A DNA stretch of 64,000 nucleotides from Anisodus tanguticus (GCA_034509755.1 CM067547.1:46774859-46838858), one strand, 5' to 3'; shown: positions 49,831-61,872, numbered from the stretch's first letter. Program-made: numbers and translations. Notes: generated by a model not told the origin, from the sequence alone.

Positions 49831-49970
49831 TCAACTTTAGTAAACCTTCACATGCAGAAATTGGGTACGAAAACTCTCTTAAAATCGTATGCTCTAATCT
49901 CTTTGATTGAGAAAATATGCTTTGAAAAAAAAAAGGGATGAATAATAGGTTCTCATTTATGTAAAAGAAT

Positions 49971-50366
49971 ATGAAGTTTACGTGTCATCATTGTAACTCC
50001 CCTGGACACTTAAAACCATACTGTTTCAAAATTAATGATTCTGTGAGAAAAATATTGCCTAAAATATTGTCCAACATTCCGGATAACAATCGAAGCAACA
50101 TTTCTGAGCCAAAAGGTAAAAAATGTTTTAAGAGAGTTTGGGTTTGTAAAAAGGGTGTAACATGTAATGTTGCTATAACTGCATTAAGAACTAACATTTT
50201 AGGTTATTTGTACTTTAATAGCGGATGTTCTCGCCACATGACATGTACAAAAGGTTTTTTAAAGAACTATGAGTCATTCAATAGAGGAAACGTGACTTAT
50301 GGAGGTGGCAGTAAAAGCAAAATAATTGAAAAGGGATCTTGGATGTTCCTGGATTTCCAACCTTAA
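49971..50366 (+). pseudogene. SIRE-like second zinc knuckle and protease, catalytic Asp lost
   Basis: An exact zinc knuckle C-HH-C-NSPG-H-LKPY-C lies at 49983-50024. The protease signature then reads YFNSGCSRHMT, where this family has a DSGCSRHMT: the catalytic Asp codon is AAT (Asn) at 50217-50219. The aspartic protease would therefore be inactive even if the frame were whole. The frame ends at 50366 and overlaps the next one. Confidence 0.83.
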
Positions 50367-50887
50367 GAAATGTCTTACACATTGAGGGCTTAATGGCTAA
50401 TTTAATTAGTATTAGTCAACTGTGTGATGACGATCTTGAGGTAAAATTTAATAAGAATGCATGTAAAGTTACGAATGAAGTAAATATATGTGTCATGACA
50501 TGTACAAGAACAAGTGACAATTGCTATCTTGTTGTAAGACAAGAAACATGCAATAATACTAAGGTCGATGACACAACACTATGGCATCAAAAGTTGAGGC
50601 ATGTCAACTACCGCAATTTAGAAAAAATGGTCTCATATGAAGGCATTCCCAAACTTAGCCATAAAGGTAAAACTGTCTGTGAAGATTGTTTGAAAGGTAA
50701 GCAAACTCGTGTCTCTCATAATGTTGTCCAACACGACAGACAACATTCAGGTACGTCTCACTATTTTCAATTGCTACATATGAATTTAATTGGTTCAATT
50801 GAAGTTGACAGCCTAGGAGGCATGAGGTATTCCTTTGTGATAGTAGATGATTTTTTAAGATATTTTTGGATATGTTTTTTGAAATAA
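50339..50887 (+). pseudogene. SIRE-like protease C-term, pre-integrase and integrase N-part
   Basis: The frame covers the protease tail (NVLHIEGLMANLISISQLCD), the HHCC zinc domain (WHQKLRHVNYRN ... CEDCLKGK) and the start of the core. The first core acid is changed: LLHMNLIGS has Asn (AAT, 50783-50785) where LLHMDL is expected and where unit A keeps Asp. The frame stops at 50887. The stretch 50888-51060 shows decayed core sequence. Confidence 0.83.
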
Positions 50888-51060
50888 AAATCACAAACAT
50901 TTGGCGTGTTTAAAATCTTGCACTTTAGAATTATAAATTTATTATATTCTCCTATTTTTCGGATTAGATCCGACCATAGAAAAGAATTTGAAAATAGCCC
51001 ATTCACAAATTTTTGTGAGAAAAAGGGATTTTCTATGAGTTTTTCTGCCCCCCAAAACTC

Positions 51061-51425
51061 TTCAACATAATGGGGTTGCAGAACGGAAGAATAGGACATT
51101 GCAAGAAATGGCTAGAGTGATACTTAGTTCTAAATATTTGTCAAAACGTTTATGGGCAGAGGCCTTGAATACTGCTAATCACATCGCTAATAGAGTCTAT
51201 TTAAGGCCAGGAACAAAGATGACACCCTATGAGATTATAAATGGAAAGAAACCAAACTTGCGTTACTTTCATATTTTGGTGTGTATTTGTTATATGTTAA
51301 ATGACATTGATCATTTGGCAAAATTTGACTCTAAGAGTGATAAAGGATTTTTTTTGTTGGCTATTCACAAAATAGTCATGCTTATCGAGTATACAATCTG
51401 AGATTCAGAACTGTGCAAGAGTATG
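51061..51425 (+). pseudogene. SIRE-like integrase C-terminal part
   Basis: Contains QHNGVAERKNRTLQEMARVI with the catalytic Glu (51081-51083), LWAEALNTANHIANRVYLRPG and KPNLRYFHI, then SHAYRVYNL at the very end. The reverse transcriptase that should follow is absent: the next bases are RNase H. Confidence 0.82.
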
Positions 51426-51872
51426 TAAATGTATAGTCGTAAATAAAATTGTGTCTCACTTTCAACTATTGAATCTGAATATGTAGCAGATGGAAGTTGT
51501 TGCTCTCAATTAATATGGCTACGACACATGTTAGACGACTATGGATTTACTAGCCACGTTTTGATTTTGTACTATGATAATTTGAGTGCTATAAATATTT
51601 CTAAAAATCCAGTTCAACACTCACGTACAAAATATATTGATATTAGACATCACTTTTTAAGAGATTTAGTTGAAAAACAGTTAGTTCAAATTGAACATGT
51701 TGACATTCTTCATCAACTAGTTGATAGTTTTACAAAAACTTTGGACCATGAGAGATTTTCTAGTTTAAAGAAATATCTTGGTCTTTATAATCTCAAAAAA
51801 GGCATTTTTGGTGAATGTCAGCTGAAATGTTATCTAACATTTCGGGTGACATTTACTATGTTATATCACTAA
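51426..51872 (+). pseudogene. SIRE-like RNase H C-terminal part (RT deleted)
   Basis: From about 51450 a frame reads CVSLSTIESEYVADGSCC then WLRHMLDDYGF, joining the open frame at 51528 (YYDNLSAINISKNPVQHSRTK, IDIRHHFLRDL, HVDILHQLVDSFTK). This is the distal RNase H of a copia polyprotein. The whole RVT_2 reverse transcriptase, normally between integrase and this point, is missing. Confidence 0.83.
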
Positions 51873-52638
51873 CTGATTATTGTTGATGTATGGTGCATAA
51901 CTTTTGGTCACACAAGCATGATCCTTCAATAAGAATATGTTATCAAAGTGATACCGTTCTCTCCGAAGGCAAAGCCTTTACAAATATTTGGCAACTGTAA
52001 AAAATGGGCAAAGCCTGTGAAAAGATATCGTTCCTATTCTATAGGAGTATCAAGTGCATTAAAAGAGATTTGAGAATATCATAAAAATATTCTTATTTTT
52101 TACACGAAAAATTCTTTTATATGTGCTATATGATTAGACCAAGGACATGATGGGAAAATATTACATTGGTCCAGTGGTCAAACTCATAAAGCGCATATAA
52201 AACGTGTCTTGGTTTGTTGCCAAATCTGAAAATTCTTGTGGGATCAAAATACTTGTGTCGTCCAAAATGTTGCTAACATTATTGTTGACATTTTTAGAAT
52301 GTGATATGTGTTGGGATGTTGTTCTTATCTTATTTTTGAAATAGCAAATTTTACTCCCTATTATATGCCTTGTTTAATGGAATTTTAAAATTTAAAATGA
52401 TAAGATTAAATTTTATTCCTACTGTGATGTTTATTTTTATCTCAATATTTTAGGTGCAAGTTATTGTGTAAAATTGAAACACCTAAAAATAAGGAATTTT
52501 TGTTGCTACGAAAAGGTTTGCCATGTATATAAATATTCCTCTCGTTTGTTATTATTTTATCATTTTCGATTTTCTCATAAAAGTAAAAATAAAAGGGGAG
52601 GGAAAATCACATCGGATATACATCTACCTACCTAACCA
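51873..52638 (+). other. Spacer between Pol and ORF2 of the SIRE-like unit
   Basis: About 770 bases without a coding signature. A 70-bp region near 51940-52060 has two copies of a GGCAAAGCCT motif. In SIRE-type elements a spacer separates pol from the extra 3' frame. Confidence 0.5.
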
Positions 52639-54440
52639 ATGGAATCACCAAACCAAACTCCAATCTCTATCAGAAATCCTAACTTCTCAAAACCCTCTCC
52701 CAAATTTTCATCAATGGAAACATTACCAATGTCAGAACAAATGTCATCTAACATACACTCCAACACTCCAATGAGCACAAACCCTCCAATGAATATGGAG
52801 GCTTCCGAGCACAATGATCCCCAACAAACAGAACATACACCCTCTTCCTCCAATCTCCCAGAAAACTCATGTACAACAATAGTGTTTAAAGGTTTTGATG
52901 AACCTTTAGATATTAGTTATCCCGGAGATAATAATAACCCTATAGATGTTGATGAAACTGTTAATTTTTCATCTTTGGGTAAAAGGCCAAGTCCTCTACC
53001 TTCCCTACACTTCGATCGAGTAGAATTTTTGTGAAAACTGTCCAAGAAGGACCGATTAACAAAAGGTCTAACTATAAAATATCTATACCCTCTACTCGAG
53101 CAGTTCAAGTGAAGATACGAACTATGTGCTTTCAACAGAGAAGAGTGAAGAAGAACCATCTGCTTCAGTGCAACCAAATGTGTCTTAAGAAAGGGAAATC
53201 TCAGACGACACTCCTTTAAAACAATTCTTTCCAAAGGGAGTTATCATACCTGCAAAGTCAAGTGTTGTTCCAAATGTTGCCACTGATTCCACAACTTCTC
53301 AGGCTATATTTCAGCCAACATCTGCAGAGACACACATAACAACATCCTCCAGCAGTACTGAATCCACCGATTCAGACTTTGAGGTATCTGCTTACTCAGA
53401 TAAATTATATTCTAAAACTAATTATGATATGTGGCATGTGGGACTGTTACAAGAATAGAGTAATCAGGCCTGAGAAAGCAATTCATATTGCCTCTTGTAC
53501 TGAATATGGACTGGTAGAATTCTTAAAGGACAGACAACTCCTAGGATCTGTCACTGAAAAAGGATCGTATATTGATAATGTAGTAAGGTTGTTTTACGCT
53601 AATCTGAGCCCTATTACAGAGAAGACCTCCTCGAAGAAATTTGGAAGGTATATCTCTACAACAAGGTCTATCTGTTTACGCCTTCAATTATAAATCAATG
53701 TATGGGACTAGATGCTGAAGATAATGTTAGAGAAGCAGAACAAGTCATAGACAATAGAGATGAAGTGATTGAATATCTCACTTGAGGTATGATGAAGAAG
53801 TGGATCCCTAGATATCCAGCCTCCAAACTAACAGACCTATTTTCCACCCTCCACAAAATTGCTATTCACGATTGGCTTACTTCAATGAATGAGTCAATTG
53901 TGACATCTGACCAAGCCAGCCCATTTTATAAAATTGGGAAAGGTTTGAAAGTTGATTTGGGAAAAATGATATTTCATCAAATTGCCAACTTGGCTGAGAA
54001 AGAATCAACTTCAATCCTTTTTTCCCTCTCTAATCTAAAAAGTATTAACCATTCATGGCTTAGTGCCTAAGAGAGAAGACACTTTAGGGAAGGCTCCTGA
54101 GCTTTACACTGTAAACAAAGCAATTTTGAAGAGCAAGGACAGAGTCATCGACTTGCCCTGGAAAAAGGAAGTTGGAAGTGAAAATGTTGCCAGAAATGTC
54201 ACCAATATTCTGGGAAACACTGGTCCAGGACAGTCTACACTGTCTACAGAATGACTTGTGGATCAAATTAGAAAAATCAACCAACAGATATCTAAGGTTG
54301 ATGATGCAATAAATGCCCTGATACAAGCTAGAGACCATTTCATGATGCTACTTTCTTCACAAAAAGGGTAAGATGATACTGATGAAGGGGGAAGAAGCTA
54401 AAGGTTGTTGCGCAGAGGAAGTTGAAGTTGTTATACATGA
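52639..54440 (+). pseudogene. SIRE/Maximus-type extra ORF (ORF2) after pol, broken
   Basis: Frames at 52639-53034, 53379-53693, 53789-54070 and 54063-54254 together resemble the long extra frame many SIRE/Maximus elements carry between RNase H and the 3' LTR. The start is Ser/Pro-rich and acidic. The later part has LTDLFSTLHKIAIHDWLTSM and KIGKGLKVDLGKMIFHQI, a segment I know from plant transposon proteins of unknown function. This frame is sometimes called env-like, but I see no signal peptide or membrane segment here. Frameshifts and stops (for example TAG at 53457) break it. Confidence 0.6.
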
Positions 54441-54780
54441 GTAGAAAGCTACTGGAAGCTGATGTTGATGTATGATGAGAAAAGAGGGAGTTGTTGTTGT
54501 TGTCAATGATGTATGAGGATCTTTAGTGGATTGATATTGATATTTATTGACAATGAATATTTCTATTTGTGGTTTGTATATATTGGATGATATGTGATAT
54601 GTGTGCTCATATTTGTTTCTTTTCTAATCCTATGAATCGGTATACACATGTTTGCTTGTACGCCATCACAGGTTAAGGGGGGAGCATGACCTTGAAATTG
54701 TTGATCATAGATGTCGGACAACATTTGTGACAACATCCTAAGTCAACTTTACATTTTAATGAGTTTTGTGAAGAAAGGTA

Positions 54781-54793
54781 AAAGGGGGGAGAT
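54781..54793 (+). other. Polypurine tract, SIRE-like unit
   Basis: AAAGGGGGGAGAT directly before TGTTAATG of the LTR. Confidence 0.8.
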
Positions 54794-55648
54794 TGTTAAT
54801 GTTAGATTTGGTGTTGTGACATTGGACCCAACATATCTCCTAAAGTATTAATATGAATGTGTAAGTATGTTGAGACAAATATTGCACAACAGTCGGACCA
54901 ACATTATGCAGTAATATTTGAGTAAATATTACTATGAGGTAAAAATGACTTGACAAGGTAAAAAGGAGCTAGTAAAAAATGAGTGAGGACTAAGTCAAAA
55001 GTTGTTTCTTGTCGTGAGGATCAAGCCAAAGCTGTTGAGATTATTATTTCCTGATCTTCTCCAACCAATCCCATCAGCAGTCCACCTTTCCCTCAACTTC
55101 CACAACTGATCGATAAGATTTTCAAGGAAGACTTTCTACTAAATAGAGAGGCTACTATAGAGTATCGATATTCAGAACCAGAAAGGAAAAATACCAAGAG
55201 AGCTCTCGGGATTTCATCTCAGACATCTGGATCACTAGTGTTGCCTGAGTGTGTTGACAACATTCTATCCAACATTACAATTGTTATTTAGATTCTAGAT
55301 TAGTTTTATATGAAGAGATTGTAATGAGAGGTTGTTTATGTCTACCTAGTTAGATTTTTCAAGCAGAAGTCATCTGCGACTTCAACTTTTAATTCCTTTC
55401 TGTTTTATCTTGTAAATCTGTAAAGAAAAAAATTTGTATATTTGTATATAATATATATAAAATTCATTTACCATATAATATAACTTATGAAAATTTAAAA
55501 TGTTTTTGTTCTTTAAATTTCCGTGCATTTACTCTTCAAAGTTTTCTGTTTTGCTAAAGTGTTGTTACTGGTGTCGGACGACATAATTTCCGACATTCAG
55601 AAATAGAATTGACATTTGAGTTTATTTCATTTTATTTTTATTGTTCCA
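54794..55648 (+). mobile_element. SIRE-like LTR shared between two head-to-tail units
   Basis: Starts TGTTAATGTTAGATTTGG after the polypurine tract of unit B and ends about TTGTTCCA, 855 bp. It is followed at 55662 by a PBS and at 55717 by the gag of the next unit. Thus it acts as 3' LTR for one unit and 5' LTR for the next. No second copy is in the window to confirm the ends. Confidence 0.75.
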
Positions 55649-55661
55649 TAGCCCCTTCAAG

Positions 55662-55673
55662 TGGTATCAGAGC
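55662..55673 (+). other. Primer-binding site, SIRE-like unit C
   Basis: TGGTATCAGAGC, 13 bases after the inferred LTR end. Confidence 0.85.
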
Positions 55674-55716
55674 CGACACTTAACATAATAAGTGTTTGGT
55701 CCTGTTGTCATAAGTT

Positions 55717-56805
55717 ATGGATTCGGCAAATCCAACTATTGGTAGGCTTCCTATTTTAGATGGATCAAATTATGCCTATTGGAAGATTCATCTACGTTCT
55801 CATATCAAATCAATTGATGTTAGGGCATGAAGATCTATAACCAGTGAGTATGTTGTTCCAATGTTTCCACCGGATGAGGAAGGTGACATTCTTGTTAAAC
55901 CTGAATCCGAATGGACTACACAAGAAACCAATAATGCTAGCGTTAACGAAAAAGCTTTAAATGTAATTTTTGGATGGGTTGATATGTATATGTTCAAACT
56001 CATTCAAAGCTGCTCCACGGCTAAGGATGCATGAGATACTTTACAAATTCATTGTGAATGTAGCTCAAGTGTTCGTCGAACAAAGCTACGCATGCTCATG
56101 AGTAAATATGAACGTTTAAGGATGGAAGAAGCGGATGATATTAAATCTTATTTTGAAAAGTTGATTGACATCTCAAATGAATGTCAAGTGCTTGGTCAAC
56201 CATTAACCAACATTCAACTTGTTGAAAAGGCTCTTCGTTCTCTTCCTGAAAAGTTTAATTTAAAAATTTGTCCTATTGAAGAAGCTCACAATCTTGCCAC
56301 AATTTACCTTCACACCTTGACGAGCATTCTCAAAACTTATGAGATGAACATTGAGAATCAAAAGAAATTGTATAAAAGCAATAATGTGGCACTTCAAGTT
56401 CAATCATCGGAGAGTCAAATTGAAGAAGAGGATGAGAATCTTGAAGAAATTGGTAAATGATGCCTTACTCGAAAATACAATTCGGTGGTGAGGAAGTTCA
56501 ACAATGAGAGAAATCAATCTAAATCTAAAGAACACCAAAACCAAGTATTCAATCATAAGCCCACTAGATCCCTTCCAAATGTACAAAAAGGAAATCAACT
56601 AAGAAGAACCAACTCAGATCGTACCAAATTTAATCCCAAATAACTTGAGTCCGTGCAGTGTTATGCATTCTCGGATTGGGGTCACTATGCTAACGAATGT
56701 GCAAACACTCTTATAAAATTTGATAAGAACATATGGGTTTCCCTTAGTGATGATGAAGGAGAAGAGGAAGAAGATCGTGAAATTGAAACACAATCAATGC
56801 TGGCT
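55717..56805 (+). pseudogene. SIRE-like copia Gag (unit C), truncated
   Basis: From ATG 55717 the frame reads MDSANPTIGRLPILDGSNYAY then WKIHLRSHIKSID, the normal Gag start. Stops follow (TGA at 55827-55829 and again near 56031). From 56092 an open frame carries the UBN2 core (MSKYERLRMEEADDIKSYFE ... LIDISNECQVLGQP) to 56460. The rest is a frame-shifted copy of the unit B sequence until about 56805, where homology stops. The remainder of the unit is absent. Confidence 0.85.
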
Positions 56806-57295
56806 TTACACCTTTATCTTTGTACTCATAATTTACACCTTTTTCTGCAAGTGCAATTCTTGCCCTCATTCCATACTTACTATATTAAGAAGCAATCTGT
56901 TGAAAACTATGCATGTACCTGCTCAAGCTTCATGAATGATAAGGAATATCCTGAACATGGGAAACTTTTGACACACCCTGGATGATACTAGCAAGCTAAG
57001 CCAAGGTGGTAAATTCCGATCATCTCAAAAGTTTGTAATGATCTCACTTGGTATTAATAAAATTAGCCAAAAAAATAATGTGATTTTTTAATAAAATCTT
57101 TTCCTACACGACATGTACACAATGATAAAATGAAGATGCGATGACATGCGAATTTTTAGCATCGAAAATTTGAATTTTAAGTGATACATATTTTTTGCGC
57201 AACTAACATATAGTTCAATGACCTTTAATGTTACCAACTTTAATGTTACAAATAATTAAATTGGGGACTTTGTTATTATAAAAAGATAATTTTAT
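56806..57295. other. AT-rich flank between the SIRE-like array and the copia element
   Basis: No gene seen. The last 90 bases (about 57211-57300) are one unit of the 90-bp repeat that continues after the copia element at 63851. Confidence 0.55.
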
Positions 57296-57300
57296 AATTT
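57296..57300. repeat. Left target-site duplication of the complete copia element
   Basis: AATTT, matched by 63849-63853. Confidence 0.8.
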
Positions 57301-58094
57301 TGTTGGGTATTGATATTGGTGAATGGGAAATGATGGGATGAAAAATGAAGGGAATGTAAAAGGTCCCTTTTGCCTTGGGTAAACCAGTTGTCCCACAACG
57401 GAAAAAGAAATGAAAAGAGAGGTGTATATATTACATTACACCTTCTCTAGTCACTAAAAGGGTTGAGGGGGCAAGAACCCCTCGCGCCGTCGTCGTCGCT
57501 CGGCTCGGCTTCGGCTTCGATGATCTGGTTGATTGATAATCTTTTTGGACCAATTTTTTTTTAATTTTAATTATTTAATTAATTATTATTTAATTAAATT
57601 AATTAACTTATCCAATCCTACCCGTTAGTGACCTGGATCCGCATGTCTGACCGCGACCCAGTTTCTTTCCCATATTTAAATTTCCCACCAGTTTTTAGTG
57701 GCTGTTCAGAAGGGTTGCAAACCTTCAGAAACAATACTTCCATGGCTATAAATTCGTTTGATTCCTCAGAATTTTTACTTACTAATTTTATGAACAACAC
57801 AGACTTTTTCTTCTTCTGCACAAATAAATTCTGTGTGATATATTGTCGTTGAGTGGTTCGCCGCTACCTGAATTTGGAGTACTACTATTCTGATAAGATA
57901 ATCGTTCTATCCTGGGAGGGGATATTCCATCAACCTCGAGTACTGTGAGGGTAATAATTTCCTTAAGGACACATTTTGAACTAAGTGGGCTCGATTATAT
58001 TCTGAAAATTATTCTTATTTTTTCAACACTGATTCTGTTTATTTTCAGTTATTATTATTTACTGGTTTTTCTTTTGGAATACAGATTAATAACA
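57301..58094 (+). mobile_element. 5' LTR of the complete copia element
   Basis: Starts TGTTGGGTATTGATATTGG and ends CAGATTAATAACA. A TATA-like GTATATATTAC lies at 57423-57433, followed by a GC-rich CGCCGTCGTCGTCGCTC block. Confidence 0.9.
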
Positions 58095-58130
58095 ATCTTA
58101 AGGAAATTACATTTTTTTTAGATTAATCTG

Positions 58131-58420
58131 TATTCTGTTTTGGAGACTAAAACCTGTGTGGTTTACTACTCCGTATGAAATTTCATATTCTGACTTGAAG
58201 ACATAAAAACTCCGTTGGAATATTAAAGTTCATACTTGTACAACGATTTGAAGAACATAAACACTTCATCGTTGCTGTATTCTAGTTTGGAGATTAAAAC
58301 TTGTGCAGTTTTCTACTCCATATGAATATTAGTATTCTGACTCAAACATATAAAAACTTCGTTGGAATACTAAAGTTTCATAATTATACTGCGATTTGAA
58401 GAAATAAAATCTTCATCGTT
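58131..58420 (+). repeat. Two-copy repeat (about 148 bp) in the copia leader
   Basis: The block TTCTGTTTTGGAGACTAAAA at 58131 recurs as TTCTAGTTTGGAGATTAAAA at about 58279. Later parts (AAAAACTCCGTTGGAATA; GATTTGAAGAA) also repeat. It lies between 5' LTR and gag ATG. Confidence 0.85.
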
Positions 58421-58495
58421 TAAGTCTGTGATTGAATTGCTATTCTGGTTTTATTAACTAAAACAGTTTGTTGATTTGACAGTTACAAACGAATA

Positions 58496-59350
58496 ATGGC
58501 AATTGAGACTGGAACTACCTCTGCGAATACTACACCACCGGTTACTCCTACAACCCGTACCGCTGTGCCACCGGCTGAGAAACCTGTGAAGTTCACCGGT
58601 GCCAACTTTAAAGGATGACAACAAAGAATGTTCTTTTGGCTTACCACCCTTGGTATGCAAAAGTTCACCAGTGAGGACCCTCTCGTGCCTGCCGTCGACA
58701 TGCCTGACAACTAACAATTCATGGTTACTGAGGCTTGGAAACAAGCTAATTTTTTGTGCAAAGGCTACATTTTGAGTGCCTTAGAAGATGACTTGTACAA
58801 CGTCTACAGAGCAGTAGAGACTTCCAAAGAACTATGGAGTGCACTTGAAAAAAAGTACAAAACCGAAGATGCTTGCTTGAAGAAGTTTGTGGTTGCCAAA
58901 TTCCTAGACTACAAAATGGTGGATGGAAAAACCGTTGGAACCCAAGTTCAAGAGCTTCAACTTATCTTCCATGACCTTATTGCTGAAGGTATGGTAGTAA
59001 ATGATGCATTCCAAGTGGCTTCAATGATTGAGAAGTTGTCGCCCTCATGGAAAGATTTCAAGAATTATCTTAAGCACAAAAGAAAGGAAATGAAGTTGGA
59101 AGATCTTGTGATTCATCTCAAGATCGAGGAAGATAACAAAACCGCTGAGAAGAGGTACCGTAAGACTTCACCAATTGAAGGGGCAAACATCGTTGAAGAT
59201 GCTGCTCTAAAAAGAACAAGAAAAGGAAGAGGCCTTCTGGAAAGGAGAAGGATTCCAACAAGAAAAAATTCAAGGGCAACTGCTATAATTGTGGGAAAGC
59301 TGGCCACAAAGCCCCAGATTGTCGTCTCCCGAAAAAGAACAAGGGAAAAT
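58496..59350 (+). pseudogene. Copia Gag with zinc knuckle, broken
   Basis: ATG 58496 opens MAIETGTTSANTTPP and, after VKFTGANFKG, meets TGA at 58616-58618 where Trp is expected. A TAA lies at 58712-58714. The same frame then runs open from 58721 through FLCKGYILSALEDDLYNVYR and VQELQLIFHDLIAEG, the UBN2-type Gag core. A 1-base shift near 59205 in an A-rich run is needed to read the exact knuckle C-YN-C-GKAG-H-KAPD-C at 59281-59322. A TGA at 59350 follows. Full Gag would be about 285 residues, normal for the family. Gag would coat and package the element RNA. Confidence 0.88.
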
Positions 59351-59691
59351 GACAAGCAAATATGGTGGAAAATAATGATGATATGGATGATCTGTGTGCA
59401 ATGCTATCAGAGTGAAATTTGGTTGGAAACCCAAAGGAGTGGTGGCTTGATTCTGGTGCCACTCGACATGTTTGCGTTGTAAAAGAAGCATTTGCAACCT
59501 ACGCTCCCATTGGACCCGAAGAGGTCTTGTTTATTGGAAATACTTTTGTAACAGCCAAGGTTGAAGGATATGGGAAGATACTTCGAAAATGACTTCCTAA
59601 GCAAGGTGTCGACTCTTAACAATGTTCGCACGTTCCCACAATCGGGAAGAATTTAGTTTCACCGGACTACTCGTCAAAAACGGGTTTAAGT
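59351..59691 (+). pseudogene. Copia protease, broken
   Basis: In the frame of the zinc knuckle, WWLDSGATRHVC gives the aspartic protease site with catalytic Asp at 59449-59451. Stops lie before it (TGA 59350 and 59413) and after it (near 59590). The catalytic residues are intact, unlike the SIRE-like copy at 50217. Confidence 0.82.
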
Positions 59692-60420
59692 GTGTCTTTG
59701 GTTAGTGAGAAAATTGTAATAAGTAAGAATGATATGTTCATAGTAAAGGGCTACCTCACCGAAGGCCTTTTCAAACTCAATGTAATGGTTGTTGACAGTA
59801 TTAATAAGAATTCAGCTTCGTCTTACTTATTGGAGTCAAATGATTTATGGCATGTTCGTTTAGGACATGTCAACTACAAAACCTTGCGAAAATTTATTAA
59901 TTTAAAAATATTGCCTAGATTCGAGTGTAATAAATCAAAATGTGAAATCTGTGTTGAATCTAAATTTGTTAAACATACATATAAGTCTATTGATAGGAAT
60001 TCAAATCCTTTAGACTTAATCCACACAGATATATGTGATATGAAGTCAATACCATCTCGCGGTGGGAAAAAGTATTTTATAACCTTTATTGACAATTGCA
60101 CTCGATATTGCTATGTGTATTTGCTTAATAGTAAGGATGAAGCAATTGATGCATTTAAGCAATACAAGAACGAAGTGGAAAATCAATTGAATAAAAAGAT
60201 AAAAAAGATTAGAAGTGATAGGGGTGGAGAATACGAATCTCCTTTTGCAGAGATATGCTTAGAATATGGAATTATTCATCAAACTACTGCCCCTTACACA
60301 CCACAATCAAATGGAATTGCGGAAAGAAAAAACCGAACATTAAAGGAAATGATGAATGCTTTACTAATAAGTTCTGGTTTACCGCAGAGCTTGTGGGGGG
60401 GAAGTTATCCTTACAGCTAA
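59692..60420 (+). pseudogene. Copia integrase, nearly intact, C-terminal frameshift
   Basis: The zinc domain HVRLGHVNYKT ... CEICVESK is followed by the DDE core: Asp 60028-60030 (IHTDICD), Asp 60217-60219 (RSDRGGEYE) and Glu 60322-60324 (GIAERKNRTL). All three acids are present. A frameshift in a run of G at about 60397 (LWGGSYPYS then stop) throws the reading into the next frame. It would insert the cDNA into the genome. Confidence 0.9.
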
Positions 60421-61872
60421 CCGAATACTCAACAGGGTGCCCTACAACAAAACACAATCTATTCCATATGAACTATGGAAAGGAAGAAAACCCAACTTGA
60501 AATATTTCAAAGTGTGGGGGTCTTTAGCAAAGGTCCAAGTTCCTTTGCCCAAAAGGGTAAAAATTGGACCAAAAATTATGGATTGTGTTTTTATTGGTTA
60601 TGCTACAAACAACAAAGCTTGTCGGTTTTTGATTCACAAATCGAACAATCCTGAAATTCATGTTAATACGGTAATTGAATCAGATAATGCTGAAATCTTT
60701 GAAAATATTTATCCGTATAAAACTGAACGTGAGTCGTCAAGTAAAAGATCTAAACGACCGCGGGAAGAACCAAAGGAAAGTACACCAAGTAAAGAGGATC
60801 CAAGGCGTAGCAAACGTCAAAGGACATCTACTTCCTTTGGACCAGATTTTGTGACATTTTTGCTTGAAAATGAGCCTCAAACATTTAAAGCAGCGATGTC
60901 ATCTTCTGATTCATCATTTTGGAAAGAGGCAGTCAATAGTGAGATTGAATCAATTTTGAACAACCATACATGGGAATTGGTTGATCTTCCTCCTGGAAAT
61001 AAACCTTTAGGATCAAAGTGGATTTTTAAAAGGAAAATGAAAGCTGGTGGCACTATTGACAAATATAAGGCAAGACTTGTGGTCAAAGTTTATAGACAAA
61101 AAGAAGGCCTTGATTACTTTGACACATACTCGCCGGTAACAAGAATAACATCTATTCGGGTGTTAGTGGCAACGACGTCAGTATATGGTCTTGAAATCCA
61201 TCAAATGGATGTCAAGACGACTTTCTTAAATGGAGAATTGGAGGAAGAAATTTGCATGGAACAACCCGAGGGTTTTGTGGTTCCGATAAAGAAAGGAAAG
61301 TGTGCAAACTTGTTAAGTCACTTTATGGACTTAAACAAGCACCCAAACAATGGCATGCGAAATTTGACCAAACAATGTTGGCAAATGGATTTAAGATTAA
61401 TGAGTGTGACAAATGTGTTTACATTAAAAATACTCCAAATTACGAAGTCATTGTTTGTTTATATGTTGATGACATGTTGATAATGAGTAGAGATATTACC
61501 GATGTAAATGCTACGAAGCGTATGCTGGCTAGCAAATTTGATATGAAGGACTTAGGAGTTGCTGATTTGATCTTAGACATCAGAATTCATAAAACTCCAC
61601 AAGGTCTAGCATTATCGCAGTCTCATTATATTGAAAGAGTACTTGACAAGTTTAAGTATTTAAATTTCAATGTTGCAAAGACTCCAATTGATGTAAGTTT
61701 TGCACTTCAAAAGAATGAAGGTGAAAGTGACTCACAATTGGACTATGCACGAGTTTTGGGAAGTTTGATGTATATTATGAATTGTACACGACCAGATATA
61801 GCATGTGCTATAAGCAAGCTGAGTCGATTCACGAGTAATCCCAATCAAACTCATTGGATGGCAATGAAATGA
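60421..61872 (+). pseudogene. Copia integrase C-term and reverse transcriptase, frameshifted
   Basis: The frame 60437-61300 starts with the GKEF-like end of integrase (KPNLKYFKVWGSLAKVQVP, CVFIGYA). It carries RT motifs WKEAVNSEIESI, WELVDLPPGNKPLGSKW, KARLVVKVYRQKEGLDYFD, TYSPVTRITSIR and MDVKTTFLNGELEEEICMEQ. A 1-base shift near 61300 moves on to VCKLVKSLYGLKQAPKQWH and the catalytic LYVDDMLIM (Asp codons at 61468-61473). MDVKTT has Thr where MDVKTA is usual. A TGA at 61870-61872 ends this part. Confidence 0.9.
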
